A stretch of 64,000 bases of DNA from Eurosta solidaginis (Eukaryota > Arthropoda > Insecta > Diptera > Tephritidae), in NCBI RefSeq assembly GCF_040869045.1, contig NC_090319.1, positions 305,958,998 through 306,022,997 of the forward strand. The letters are read 5' to 3'. This document shows, piece after piece, positions 33,405 through 43,246 of this stretch (the first letter of the stretch is position 1; the number at the start of each line of letters is the position of its first letter). The position numbers and the translations under genes were made by a program. Below the pieces are notes generated by a model. The model worked only from the letters and a program-made list of their open reading frames with translations, did not search any database and had not been told where the DNA came from.

Positions 33405-33596
33405 ATGTAAGTAAAATATACATTAATGTTTATAAAAATTATATTAAAACAAACTTTTTTTTTGTGGTTTTGCAGGCCAACAAGTACAAAACCAGAGCAA
33501 TATGAAAAATTATTGGAAATGCTGTCAACAAAAAAAGACATTGCACAAGGTTTCTCAAAAAGGTCTAAAGAAGAAGTGCATGCGTTTCGGGTTTAA
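33405..33596 (+). pseudogene. Harbinger Myb/SANT-like gene, start and truncated body
   Basis: The first exon ends ...AAATAT just before GTAAGT (33407). A 69-bp intron ends TTTTGCAG (33475). Exon 2 opens GCCAACAAG. Joining them gives AT|G CCA ACA, so the start codon itself would be split by the intron; the product is M-PTSTKPEQYEKLLEMLSTKK, then DIAQGFSKRSKEEVHAFRV and stop. This matches the N-terminal helix region of the Myb/SANT-like protein that accompanies Harbinger nucleases. The domain is cut after about 40 residues by the internal deletion. Confidence 0.65.
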
Positions 33597-33599
33597 AAA

Positions 33600-33960
33600 C
33601 GTCAACATGTTATTTTAAAATGTTTTTCATCTACGCACATTACTACACCTGAAAAGGCAGCCTTAGTATAAAACTATTGCTTCGCTTGCAGTTTTTCCTC
33701 TTCATTGTTTTGAAATTGTATCCACTCTGGACAAAGCCGTCACTCCATTACATCCAGAAAATAGGATAGTGACTTGGAAACGGTTGACTGACCCATCGCC
33801 ACATTGTAATCTGTACCAACACCATGCTGGTAGCTGCCTTCAGCAAAAAACCTCAAACCAGCCATTACGAGGTTAATTGCTTTTAAGGAAGTCAAAGTAT
33901 TTCTCGAAACTTCTGCATCAAATATATCCAAGACATACTTAAATGCGTGTTTATTTCACC
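33600..33960 (-). pseudogene. Harbinger (HARBI1-like) nuclease N-terminal remnant
   Basis: Minus-strand reading: KHAFKYVLDIFDAEVSR, then LRFFAEGSYQHGVGTDYNVA and MGQSTVSKSLSYFLDVM. After a frameshift it continues CPEWIQFQNNEEEKLQAKQ, a stop, then FYTKAAFSGVVMCVDEKHFK. This is the HARBI1 order, and VDEKHFK falls where the family has its first catalytic Asp (normally DGTH). The catalytic second half is gone. Confidence 0.82.
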
Positions 33961-34699
33961 TAAAGTTTTTTTTTTGAATCTGAAAATATTTAACATGTAT
34001 GAAGGTTTAGCACTTTCAGCACCAACTTACAATTCTTCGCTCATCCTGAATGGATCACTGGTCCCTCAATCTCCGACTTTCCACTCTCACGTCTACATTG
34101 TGGGACGCATTGTCCTCCTCTTCAATCAAAATTGCAACGGCTAATGTTTCCATAATTTATTTATGTTAAATAAATGTTAAATAACGAAATATTCAGTAAT
34201 TTATAAGTTTTTCACAAATATTTCTTTATTTTGTTGTGTTCTAATTTCATCAATTTCTCACAAACAGCTGATTTCGAAAATTCGTTGATTCTTCCTCTTC
34301 TTCTTTAAATTCAAGCGGAACTCAGGATACCTACTTTAAGTTCAAGCGGAGCGGAGAACTGAAACGGACTTGTAATGCAGAATAGGGGTGAACGTCGTGA
34401 GCCACTTAATAATATTGTATCATAATATCTCAGAAAATTAGAATTTCACATTGCATCAGCTTACAATGAAAGGTACATATTTTTTTCATTTTATTCCAAT
34501 TTGGTTCATATATTCTGTATACTAAATTAAATTAATGTATAACATTCAATCTACTTCGGTAAACAAACTTAAACATTCATTTTTTATATCCAAGTATACA
34601 AATTGCAGATTCGCTTATTAAAAATAAATTAAAGCGCTCGATATAGCTATTTTCACTGATAGTTCAAAATCGCTGTATCCGTTCATCACTATCATTTAC

Positions 34700-35345
34700 T
34701 GACTATCAATTATATACATTTTATAAATGATAACCGCCCGCATAATGCTGAAATAATGTTTATTGAGATTGTTTAGTGTTTTTTTTTTCTTCCTTTTTAG
34801 TGTACTATTATTTTGTTATTTGGTAATTAAAACACAATTTCATATTCAATTTTTTAGCTAAATGTCTCACCGTTCAAATATAGAAGTCACATTTGTTATT
34901 TATTTATATGTATGTGCCGCCACCATTGATAAGGCGCCTTCGTCCAGATGATTAATTTTATTGTTTATATATTATTATATTTTTTTAATTTGGACTTTTA
35001 TTTATGGATTTAATTAAATATTCTTTGAGTGCTTATGAGGTTAAGCAAAAAGCGCATTTAAATCACAAAAGTTTAGGAGATAACGGTTGTTCCTAAGGTG
35101 AAATACTGATAAATATAGATTTATTCCATTTGACTCCAAAGTGGATAGGTGGATCCACAAAAGCGCTTCGCTCTTTCCTCAGTACCGCTGTTAAGCTTTA
35201 TCATTTGAAGTCCGCACAAAAATTTTACCCAGAAACCTGAGCATCCCAACTGACATGTGATTGTAGAGGCCCCTCCTCCCATTAACGTAAAAATACTATG
35301 AACAAAAAGTCAGCTGTATAATGAAGAGATGCACAAAAATACCCT
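34700..35345. other. Gene-free region, nothing recognised
   Basis: AT-rich, no supported gene or repeat. Confidence 0.45.
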
Positions 35346-36115
35346 CAAATACTTACTTACTTCCTTAATTGGCGTTTAACCTTTTAAACAGTTACGACCG
35401 TCCGACAAGACACGTCAGTCGCTTCTTTGCAGTGCTAACTGGCGCCAATTGGTAATACCAAGAGAGCTTTTCACCTGGTCCTTCCAGCAGAGTGAGGGCC
35501 CTCTTTCTCTGCCTCCGTAGGCGGGTTCCGAAAAAAATAAGAGCCGGAACATCATCTTTCATTCGCATAACGTAGCCTAGCTTGCGTAGCCGCCGCGTTT
35601 TAATTCGCTTGACTATGTTGATGTATGCGTAAACTCGTACGCGTAGAGGTCCGTACATCTTTTGAAGAACTTTTCTGCCGAACAATGTAAGAGCCGCCTT
35701 ATCTGATACTGTCATGGTCTATGCTTTTCCACCGTATAGCAGAAAAAGTACGATAAGTGAGCGCAATATATAGCTTCTCCAACCCAATTGTCAACCTCAC
35801 CTACACTCGGCGAATCCTGTTTCATTAACAGCTAACGAGGCTCTGGCGACCCCAAGCTCCTCATGGGACTAGGGGGTGGGGAGGGAGGGATGGCCTTGAA
35901 GGTTTAATGTGGTCATATAAATCGTTCCCGATATGGTCGAGCTAGTACCTTAATGGTGCTTTGTGGCCGGAACGTACCTGATCTATATCCGACAAAGGAC
36001 CATCAACATCGATAACACTCCCCAAAGCCTTTGGGGAATATCTTTATCGTTAATACAACAACAACAGTACGATAAGTGACTTGTAGAGCATAACTTTCGT
36101 TAGCCGAGAAAGGAC
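35346..36115 (-). mobile_element. RTE-type LINE 3' part, interrupted by a nested element
   Basis: Minus-strand frame: VMLYKSLIVLFLLYGGKA (spanning the nested insertion), TVSDKAALTLFGRKVLQKMY, TRRLRKLGYVMRMKDDVPAL, then LEGPGEKL and CQLAP/WR-type end. This matches the C-terminal end of RTE-like RTs. The 3' end has a TAAGTAAGTAAG-type tail (35346-35358 on the plus strand). A second tail fragment of this family is at 61965-62255. It is dead by frameshifts. Confidence 0.75.
35761..36065 (+). mobile_element. (ACA)n-tailed retroelement, copy B, with 14-bp target duplication
   Basis: Flanked by perfect AGTACGATAAGTGA at 35747-35760 and 36066-36079; removing one copy restores the RTE reading frame around it. 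It starts GCGCAATATATAGCTTCTCC and ends with the hairpin CTCCCCAAAGCCTTTGGGGA and ACAACAACAACAG. No RT is visible, so it is either a 5'-truncated LINE or a SINE-like passenger. Copies A and C are at 12884 and 44365. Confidence 0.9.
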
Positions 36116-36240
36116 TTTACTTTTCAATTGCAATGTCGAACTACGCCTCCTAACACCCTTATTTCTTTGATCCAACCCTGTTCAAATAGTAAGTTTCCTC
36201 GGACTCCCCCGTTATATAACGGGGATATTGATGACATGAT
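36116..36240 (+). mobile_element. Jockey-like LINE 3'-end fragment
   Basis: TTTTCAATTGCAATG, then AGTAAGTTTCCTCGGACTCC match the end of the Jockey fragment at 21430-21515. Short and non-coding. Confidence 0.5.
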
Positions 36241-36373
36241 GGGGTGATATCATATTTGGACATGCTAGTATTTTGTAGACCGTTTTACGTAGGTAACTTC
36301 ATTAATAAGTTCTGTGTTTCATACTAATATATTTTCTGGTTAATGGTTATTGTATTTATATTATTGAATATAC

Positions 36374-36977
36374 TGTCACGGATATTAGCATCACTAAGCT
36401 ATACCATCACTAAGGCGATGCTAAGGCCATGCTAAGCGGTATTTACGTCGATAATCAAATCATGTATACAAATATATAAGGCAGCCGAGAGATGTTACAC
36501 ACAGATGCATTTACTTATACTCCTATGTGTGTGCGAGAGACTGTAAACTACAAACTCACATACATCTGAGAGACGCTGAAAAGAAGACAATTGTAAACAA
36601 AGTAGAAACTATATGAGAACTATAAACACACGAAATAGTTGGTAAGTTCTGGAAATAGAAGAGCCTAGATGTATGCAGCGTAAACTATAAAAGCGGCGCA
36701 AGCGAGTAAGAAGTAATTCAGTTTGATTTGAGAGGCCAAGCATTTCGATTAAGACGATATCTAGCGAGCAATAGCAGTATTATTTTGAAAGTCAGTTTCA
36801 TTTAAGCTATCAGTTTGGTTATTAAGCCAGTTAAATGCAAAGTATAAGTGTTATTGAGAAGTACTTTAATAAAGGCCATTTTTCCATTATTCAATATTGG
36901 AGTTATTTATTCAACAGTTTAGTGATACGAACTTAGCAAAAAGGAAAATAAGAGGATTTGCAAGCAAATTCGTTACA
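36374..36977 (+). mobile_element. Solo LTR of a Ty3/gypsy-type retrotransposon
   Basis: Starts TGTCACGGAT and ends TTCGTTACA (TG...CA). It is flanked by a 4-bp duplication ATAC at 36370-36373 and 36978-36981, the size typical of gypsy-type elements in flies. A core promoter is visible: TATAAAAG at 36686-36693 and a TCAGTT initiator at 36719-36724, 33 bp downstream. A polyadenylation signal AATAAA lies at 36868-36873. No gag, pol or env sequence adjoins, so this is the product of LTR-LTR recombination. The related copy is at 12019-12525. Confidence 0.88.
36686..36724 (+). promoter_or_regulatory. LTR core promoter (TATA + initiator)
   Basis: TATAAAAG at 36686 and TCAGTT at 36719, a standard arthropod TATA-to-initiator distance. 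The same arrangement occurs on the minus strand in the LTR at 12019-12525. It could start transcripts into flanking DNA, but no host exon lies downstream in the window. Confidence 0.65.
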
Positions 36978-37136
36978 ATACGTATTGTAAACCCCCCAGT
37001 ACACAGCGGTCTTTACGGTCTAGAAACGAATCTCTTGCCGACGACTTGGCGTGGACTCCAACTAAACATACCAAAAGCTTGGAAAAGCTGCTGATCTAAG
37101 GGTAGATAACAGAATTTATACTCGGAACACGACCCG

Positions 37137-37153
37137 CCCCCCCCCCCCCCCCC
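37137..37153. repeat. Homopolymer C(17)
   Basis: Seventeen consecutive C bases, preceded by ACCCG. On the minus strand this is a G-run of the same length. Length could be affected by sequencing. Confidence 0.9.
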
Positions 37154-37440
37154 ATCCCTAAAAAAAAACTTTGTGGAATTATTATTGCAGGTAAAAAGAG
37201 GGTAGCTCTCAGATGACCCACTCCTTACAGCTTGAGCTGTCACCTAGCGTATAATAGCAACTGCCGGTAATGCAGTGCAAATATAGCTAAACAAAAGCAC
37301 TACGACCAAAATTGCCCAAAGCTCGCTAATAGCCCGAATCTCCATCTTTACAACGACACTCCAGACACTGATATCTCGCCGAATAAATGAATGTACGGGC
37401 CTCTTGCAGTTACAAATGACGCATTCGCATATTTACAGGC

Positions 37441-37671
37441 TAAAGCTGGAGACATTGGTGCTTTATCGGTAACCGTATCGTTAACCTTTTAACAGCTGAT
37501 TCGACCAACCTTATGAGAATCAATGCAATCGATTATTGGTGCCGCTAAGGTCGTAACCGTATCGTAGCCAACCAATTGGGTTTTGGTTTACCGTCGTAAC
37601 GATAAACAGCTGATTACGTTAGAGATACGACTACAGCGATACGACAAACGGCACCAATGACTCCAGCTTAA
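37441..37671. mobile_element. MITE, AAGCTGGAG-CATTGGTGC family, intact copy
   Basis: Ends are inverted: TAAAGCTGGAGACATTGGTG at the left; the right end reverse-complemented is TTAAGCTGGAGTCATTGGTG. The interior has the palindromic-looking GCCAACCAATTGGGTTTTGG and GGTAAACCAAAACC-like segments. Other copies: 57687-57952 and the interrupted 57953-59255, with a diverged one at 29385. No coding capacity. Confidence 0.85.
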
Positions 37672-39306
37672 CCTAATATAAACGCACGCAACTCATTTTC
37701 TGTCAAAAATGTCTCATGCACATACAACTTGTATGAGAGCAACCGAAATTGAAATTACTGCGTAAAAAGCTAACTCGATTTCCAATTTTTGTTCTGCGTG
37801 ATATTTTGGTTTGACGTTTTCATACATGTTTGACATTGTCGCAACGCATGCTTATTTCGGTTAGAGTAAAAAAGGCCGTTTAAGTGCGTGCGTTGAAAAA
37901 CCGCAGTGCGTTGAAAAACCGCAATGCGTTTTTATTAGGTTGGCACGTTAGTCTATGCTTTCTCATTTACACCTGACTATTCTCATTTCCGTATGACGCT
38001 TTCTGTTTCACGGTTGCCACTTGTGGTCCATTTGGACCAAAAATGGTCCCTTCCAACCCCATTTGGTCCGCTGGTCCCTTTTTTCAGTAAGTTTTTTTTA
38101 GGCAGTAGCCAGGATTTTGGTACTTTTCTTCCTTTTTCACCGAGGTTAAAATGCACAACTCTCCCCACAACAATTGGCACAATTTCATTAGCCCACACAT
38201 ATACATAAGTAAATTGAAAATTATAAATTTACTTATGTATATGGAAATCTTACCACAAAAATTGCTCAGCCAATAAAATGTAGCAGACCAATGACATTTT
38301 ATAGAAAATATTTCAGGCGAGGCATTAATAAGAAAAGTGATGGATCTAAGGTCAAACACATTACATGGGCTTATCAGAAAAAATTCTTGTTTTGGTATCC
38401 AGATATTTCGATCGGTTATCAAACACTTTTTGTTATAGATTTTTTTCACTAGTTGTGCAGGAGTATTGTGGTGTTCCAGGAGTATTGTGGTGCTAAGGCA
38501 CGCCGAATACTTGAAAACTAATTAGCTTGGCATAAGAAATATTTTAACAGTAAGTAAGGCAGGAATACTTCTTGAAAGCGGTAACTTTATAAATGAATAA
38601 CGAATCGCGATTGAACAAATTTACTTTTATATTCAGAATTTGAAGCAAATGTAAAAAAGATTTGATTTCGAAAAAAGTGTTTTGTGTTTTATTCTCGTAG
38701 GTACAAAGCCCCATAAACTTCAATAACAACGCTGTTAAATAATTTCTAGTACCTACTTAAATATAATCAGTTTCCATTATTGCACAGTTGAAACTTTTAA
38801 GACATTTGATTTTTAATCTGAAGCCTGGGGCTAGATTCAATATATGTGAGTTTTTCAAAAGTCACACTTACTAAATCTAGGCTTTGGTATGAAATTTCAA
38901 CGTTCAGAGGAAAAGTAAGCATCATTTATGATTTACTGAGTTTTCCCATAGTCCGGCTATACCAAAACCCAAATTTTTGAGCCTTTTCTTACTAAAACCT
39001 AACTGCGCTATACATTTTATTTCTTTCCAATTAACAACATAATCCTGGAACTAAGAGCTTTGTCAGCAAAACTGCGTTCAATACGTTTAGTTAGTGAAGC
39101 CATAGACTTATCTTAGAAATTTGAAAATATAATACATAAAAGTAGGAAACCATGGAAACATCCTGAAATTTTATATAACAACGACACTTTTGTGAATTGC
39201 TTGTATCACAATCAAATAAAACAAAAATTTGGTCCTTTTTTCGATGAATTTTGATCCCAAATGAAAACATGGTGTGGCAACCGTGTTCGTTTACAATTTA
39301 GTCTAT
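37672..39306. other. Gene-free region
   Basis: No gene supported. It includes a repeated GGTCC-rich patch at 38028-38075 and an 18-bp hairpin at 38198-38243. Confidence 0.45.
38198..38243. repeat. 18-bp perfect inverted repeat (hairpin)
   Basis: CATATACATAAGTAAATT is followed after about 10 nt by its exact reverse complement (AATTTACTTATGTATATG). It is AT-rich and isolated; no neighbouring gene suggests a role. Confidence 0.85.
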
Positions 39307-39318
39307 ATATCGCTCATT

Positions 39319-39672
39319 GGCCACCGTGGTGTGATGGTAGCGTGCTCCACCTACCACACCGTATGCTCTGGGTTCACACCCCGGGCAAAGCAACATCAAA
39401 AATTTAGAAATAAGGTTTTTCAATTAGAATACATTTTTTCTAAGCGGGGTCGCCCCTCGGCAGTATTTGGCAAGCGCTCCGGGTGTATTTCTGCCATGAA
39501 AAGCTCTCAGTGAAAACTCATCTGCCTTGCAGATGCCGTTCGGAGTCGGCTTAAAACATGTAGGTCCCGTCCGGCCAATTTGTAGGGAAAATCAAGAGGA
39601 GCACGACACAAATTGGAAGAGAAGCTCGGCCTTAGATCTCTTCGGAGGTTATCGCGCCTTACATTTATTTTT
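39319..39672 (+). mobile_element. tRNA-derived SINE, copy 2
   Basis: Same head and body as the copy at 2971: GGTGTGATGGTAGCGTGCTC, a B-box-like GGGTTCACACCCC (now mutated at the A of TTCAA), GGGGTCGCCCCTCGGCAG, GCCGTTCGGAGTCGGC, and the TTATCGCGCCTTACATTTAT end. Flanks TATATCGCTCATT and TATATACTCATTT look like a target duplication with two differences, so this copy is probably older. Confidence 0.85.
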
Positions 39673-40180
39673 TATTTATATACTCATTTACTTCATAACT
39701 CAAAAAAAACAATTTTCCAGGATAGCCATTCAAAGATTTTAACTGCCATATGCTGCGCATATAAAGGCATATTTTCATTTGTGTAGCACGTGGTAAATTT
39801 GTAACGGATCACAAAGATTTTTTTATACAACATAGATCATGTTATTGGATACGTTTATATGTTATTAGCTCAAAAGTCATATCTTTTGTGTTATGATAGT
39901 ATTGAAGTAAATGAGCAATATATTCTCAGTTCCATATGACGCTTTCGCATTTACAATTGAATATTCTCAAATGCAAATTACGCTTTCTCATTTTCATTTG
40001 ACGCCCAAACTGGGGCATTTGTGTGAAATTTTCAGCAAATTCTCAAATAACTATCGCAAAAACCAATTTGACAAAAATGTAGATTCCATGTATTAATAAG
40101 GCTCACATTAAGCGAAATCTTGTATTTAAAACTTTATTGAAATCAATCAATTACTCATTTCTGCAAAACTTTTGGGTAAC

Positions 40181-40610
40181 TTAACCCTCCGATAGATTGT
40201 GGCGTCTGGCCAGACGAGAAGGCTTTATTTTCGTGAATAACTTTACTCCTACCCACCCGATCATGAAAAGCTTTAGTGACTTTAAGTTTAGAGGCGGTCT
40301 TTATAATAATTCGGAAATCAGTATTTTTTTTTTCTTTTTATTTTATTTTTTTTTTTTGTACCAAAGTTGATTATGTCAAATTTTAGCGTTGTGTCTGGCT
40401 AGACGAACATATTTTTAAGATTATAAGACCTCATAGTTCGTATTCATTTCAAAATTTATCAATAAAAATTCTTCTATTTAATCACTGTGTGCGACGAGAT
40501 TTCTTCAAAGTTTAAATATTTGTGGATAGAGTTCAAATTGTCATATTTCGTCTGGCCAGACGATAACGCTAAGATGTGTTGAATTTATTCACCGCTAATC
40601 GGAGGGTTAA
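40181..40610. mobile_element. TTAA-type MITE (piggyBac-like) with repeated 14-bp palindrome
   Basis: The left end is TTAA|CCCTCCGAT (40181) and the right end is ATCGGAGGG|TTAA (40610). TTAA duplications with CCC ends are the piggyBac signature. The interior carries CGTCTGGCCAGACG at 40203-40216 and 40549-40562 and a two-mismatch version at 40392-40405. No transposase. Confidence 0.82.
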
Positions 40611-40936
40611 AAAAGAAAGACTGGCTATCCTAATACATACTTACACGTTTGTGCGGTTACACTTACATATGCTCATCAATTCGGGAATGCTTTTACCATA
40701 CTACAAAGTAATAACAGTTGATATTATATTTGTGGATAAAGTTCAAAGTGTCATATTTCGTCTGGCCAGACGACAACGCTAAGATGTGTTGAATTTATTC
40801 ACCGCTAATCGGAGGGTTAAGAAAAGAAAGACTGGCTATCCTAATACATACTTACACGTTTGTGCGGTTACACTTACATATGCTCATCAATTCGGGAATG
40901 CTTTTACCATACTACAAAGTAATAACAGTTGATTGA
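40515..40936 (+). repeat. 210-bp tandem duplication spanning the MITE right end
   Basis: TGTGGATA-AGTTCAAA, CGTCTGGCCAGACG, CTAATCGGAGGGTTAA, the flank GACTGGCTATCCTAATACAT and AATAACAGTTGAT all recur at exactly 210 bp. Because the duplicated unit includes non-MITE flank, it is a tandem duplication made after insertion, not a second insertion. Confidence 0.92.
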
Positions 40937-41339
40937 GGATATAATTTAAAAGTTGCAGTAAGTTTCTTTTTATTTCAACCACAGCAAACTAAGAGTTAGG
41001 GCTCTAGCTGGCCTGCTTGGCTTTTAATTACTCCAGTTTAAAATATGATAAAAAGCTTATCCATGAGACGAACAGGATTTTAGAAACTAAACTTCAAAAG
41101 TTTTTTTTTTTTTTACATAAATATCAAGTGTTATTTATTGTTGTGTTTGTCAATTGCTATAACGTTTCCATGGCAATTCTAAGCACGTTAATGTGTTTGT
41201 TGTTACTATTCTTTTACACGTGTTCGCTGAACCACCATTGCCAAAGGATTATTTACATGGGTATATCGCATTTATTTATTTTTTGTATACCCAGCGTGTA
41301 CTTCTACGTAACGGTAGTACGTAATTGCCTAAATGAATC

Positions 41340-42746
41340 GAGATAGATAGGTTAAATGGGTGTGGCACCGCCTACATTGAAAAGAATTCAAGTTACAATT
41401 TTCGCCAGCCGTAAATCAAAGAAAGTCAAGATATCATGTTGAAATTCGGTCTGGTGGTTATCTGTACTATTATAATCGGTTGACGACCATTTTTGTCGAA
41501 GTCTAATGGCAACAAAAAATGTATTGGCCCGTAGTCATAGTCGAAATAAAATAGTTTTATTGGTTTAAACATCTAAATTAAGTATCATTTCGAGTCTGTT
41601 ATAGTCCACTTAAAGACTATTTTATCTCTAAAAATTTATTTTAAATTTAAAATGACATGAGCTCGATTTTAATTTTTTTTAAATAGGTTTTAAGTTGGTG
41701 GTTATTATGAGTTAGTAGTTATATGTGAGTTTTGATATTTTAGTATCTTTTGAAGAAAAAGTATCATCCTATACTGATTTTGGCATTAAATTTAGAAATA
41801 AATATTCAATGGAAGGAATTATTTACCACACGCGTTTTCATTTCGGAATCAATAATCCGAAGGCGGCAAATTAATACTTTTACTCTGTCAAGATATTTTT
41901 GCAAAAACAAAAATTTAAGACTTTAATGGTTGGTGTAATTTTGGTGATATTGTTGTACACAGAAAAAAATTAACTAAAAAGGCGTTTTGCGCTGATACAA
42001 GTTTCACAGCCGTTTGAGGGTAATTATTCGGTTTTTTGTGAATATCTATTAATAAAAGAACTATTTCTTATTTCCAACTTATAATTATTGAACTACATTA
42101 CAGAATTCTTGAATTCAATTCTGCTGGCATTTCCTTTTGTGTCTTCTATTCCCCTTTACATTTGCCAATTCCTCCTAAAAGAAAGCGTGAAATAAAACAC
42201 GGAATACAACAATAAATTTTATGAACTGCTTGGTACGGGCGCTGTTGTACTACTTCCCTCCTTTATCGCCCTCTTAGTCTATGTCATGATCGACTTGAGT
42301 TCAATGATTTTCTAATGTAAAAGGGACTTACATTTTGCAGGTCCATGTACAATGGCTCAACGTTCTGGTCACTTCTTTCCTATGGAAAACTATGCTAAAC
42401 TCCCTTTATTTATGCTGACTTTGCGAAGACAAACCTAAATTTGATTTAACCTGATTATCATTGAATGCCCTGCATACTTATATAGTATCGAGGTTAGACT
42501 TATCCCTATTCGGTTTGGGGTCTATTAAATTAAACGGCTTTAACGGTTAGGGCCACCTAACATTTAAGGTTTGCATCAATTTAGCCGTCACAACTGTGTT
42601 TCAACATGAATACGAGTGTATGAGTGAATCGCCTTGTTGCTTCCTTTGCTTTAAGGAGCCCAAATCCGCTTTAACTACCTATTCGTTTATGTTGCGAGAT
42701 TTAAATAATTTTTTAAGAACGAAATTAATTAAATTTTCGGTAGTAG
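41340..42746. other. Gene-free region with a fragment of the inverted repeat family
   Basis: 41345-41490 carries GGGTGTGGCACCGCCTACAT and AAGATATCATGTTGAAATTC, related to 22430-22540. The rest is unassigned. The 119-codon frame at 42596 runs into the TIR element and is not supported. Confidence 0.5.
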
Positions 42747-43246
42747 TGCAGTTTAGGGGCCCCACCCTAAAGTTGGGCCAAGATTTTCGAGTGAGGTATC
42801 AAAAGACGAGTATTAATCTCGAGAACAATAACCCGAAAGGCGGAAAAGAAAAATTGTATCTCTGTCCGGAGATATTGCAGTTGAAGATGGCGATTTTCAT
42901 GTGGTTGTTGTTGTGTTTGTGCCCACAAAAAAAATTTGCATCACCGTGGCGGTAACCACGGTTATACCACACACCCGGACTTGGCATGGCGTAGCCCAGG
43001 GTTATTTTTTATAAGCGCGCCCGAAGGCCGCCAACGCAAAAAGGTGTTCTGCGCAAAAATACTATGGACCCCACCCCAGGTTTCGGAAGTACCCGCGGGT
43101 CTTTTTTCGGTTTTTCGTTAATATCTTTTGAACGGGTAAAAAAGTTAACTTCCGCTTTCGGATTCTTGATCTAGACGTGAATACGCGTCTTTTGATACCT
43201 CTCTCAAAAAAAAGGCCCAATTTTAGGGTGGGGCCCCTAAACTGCA
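42747..43246. mobile_element. Non-autonomous TIR element, TGCAGTTTAGGGGCCCC family
   Basis: About 100-bp inverted ends: TGCAGTTTAGGGGCCCCACC at 42747 and the same 20 bases reverse-complemented at 43246. The next blocks also match (TATCAAAAGACG, CCGAAAG-CGG). The interior (GGCGATTTTCATGTGGTTGT, GCCGCCAACGCAAAAAGGTG, ACCCGCGGGTC) is shared with 60605-61110 and 18176-18577 although the outermost ends differ. No transposase. Confidence 0.85.

Larger units (their letters stand above)
33187..34391. mobile_element. PIF/Harbinger deletion derivative nested in the hAT element
   Basis: The ends are inverted: TCAGCCCTATTCTGCACTTC at the left, and the right end reverse-complemented reads TTCACCCCTATTCTGCATTA. 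Subterminal regions are also inverted (AAGCGGAACTC-like versus GAGCGGAGTTTCG). Inside are fragments of the two genes typical of this class: a Myb/SANT-like gene on plus (33405-33596) and a DDE nuclease on minus (33600-33960). They are joined by a large deletion. The 3-bp duplication expected of this class was not clear. Confidence 0.8.
32364..34691 (+). mobile_element. hAT-type DNA transposon derivative
   Basis: Terminal inverted repeats begin TAGTGATGGAACGATA at the left; the right end, reverse-complemented, reads TAGTGATGAACGGATA. The flanks carry an 8-bp duplication, TCATTTAT at 32356-32363 and TCATTTAC at 34692-34699 (7 of 8 match), which is the hAT size. A BED-finger-like N terminus (32689-32793) remains; the rest of the transposase is lost and most of the interior is a nested PIF/Harbinger element (33187-34391). 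It is dead. A fragment of the same left end lies next to ARL6IP4 at 57383. Confidence 0.82.

Noticed and set aside
37137..37153. C-run as a quadruplex-forming site
   Set aside because: A single homopolymer of this type is common and its length is uncertain from sequencing; no context supports a function.
42596..42955. 119-codon plus-strand frame
   Set aside because: More than half lies in the inverted end of a TIR element and the rest has no recognisable features.
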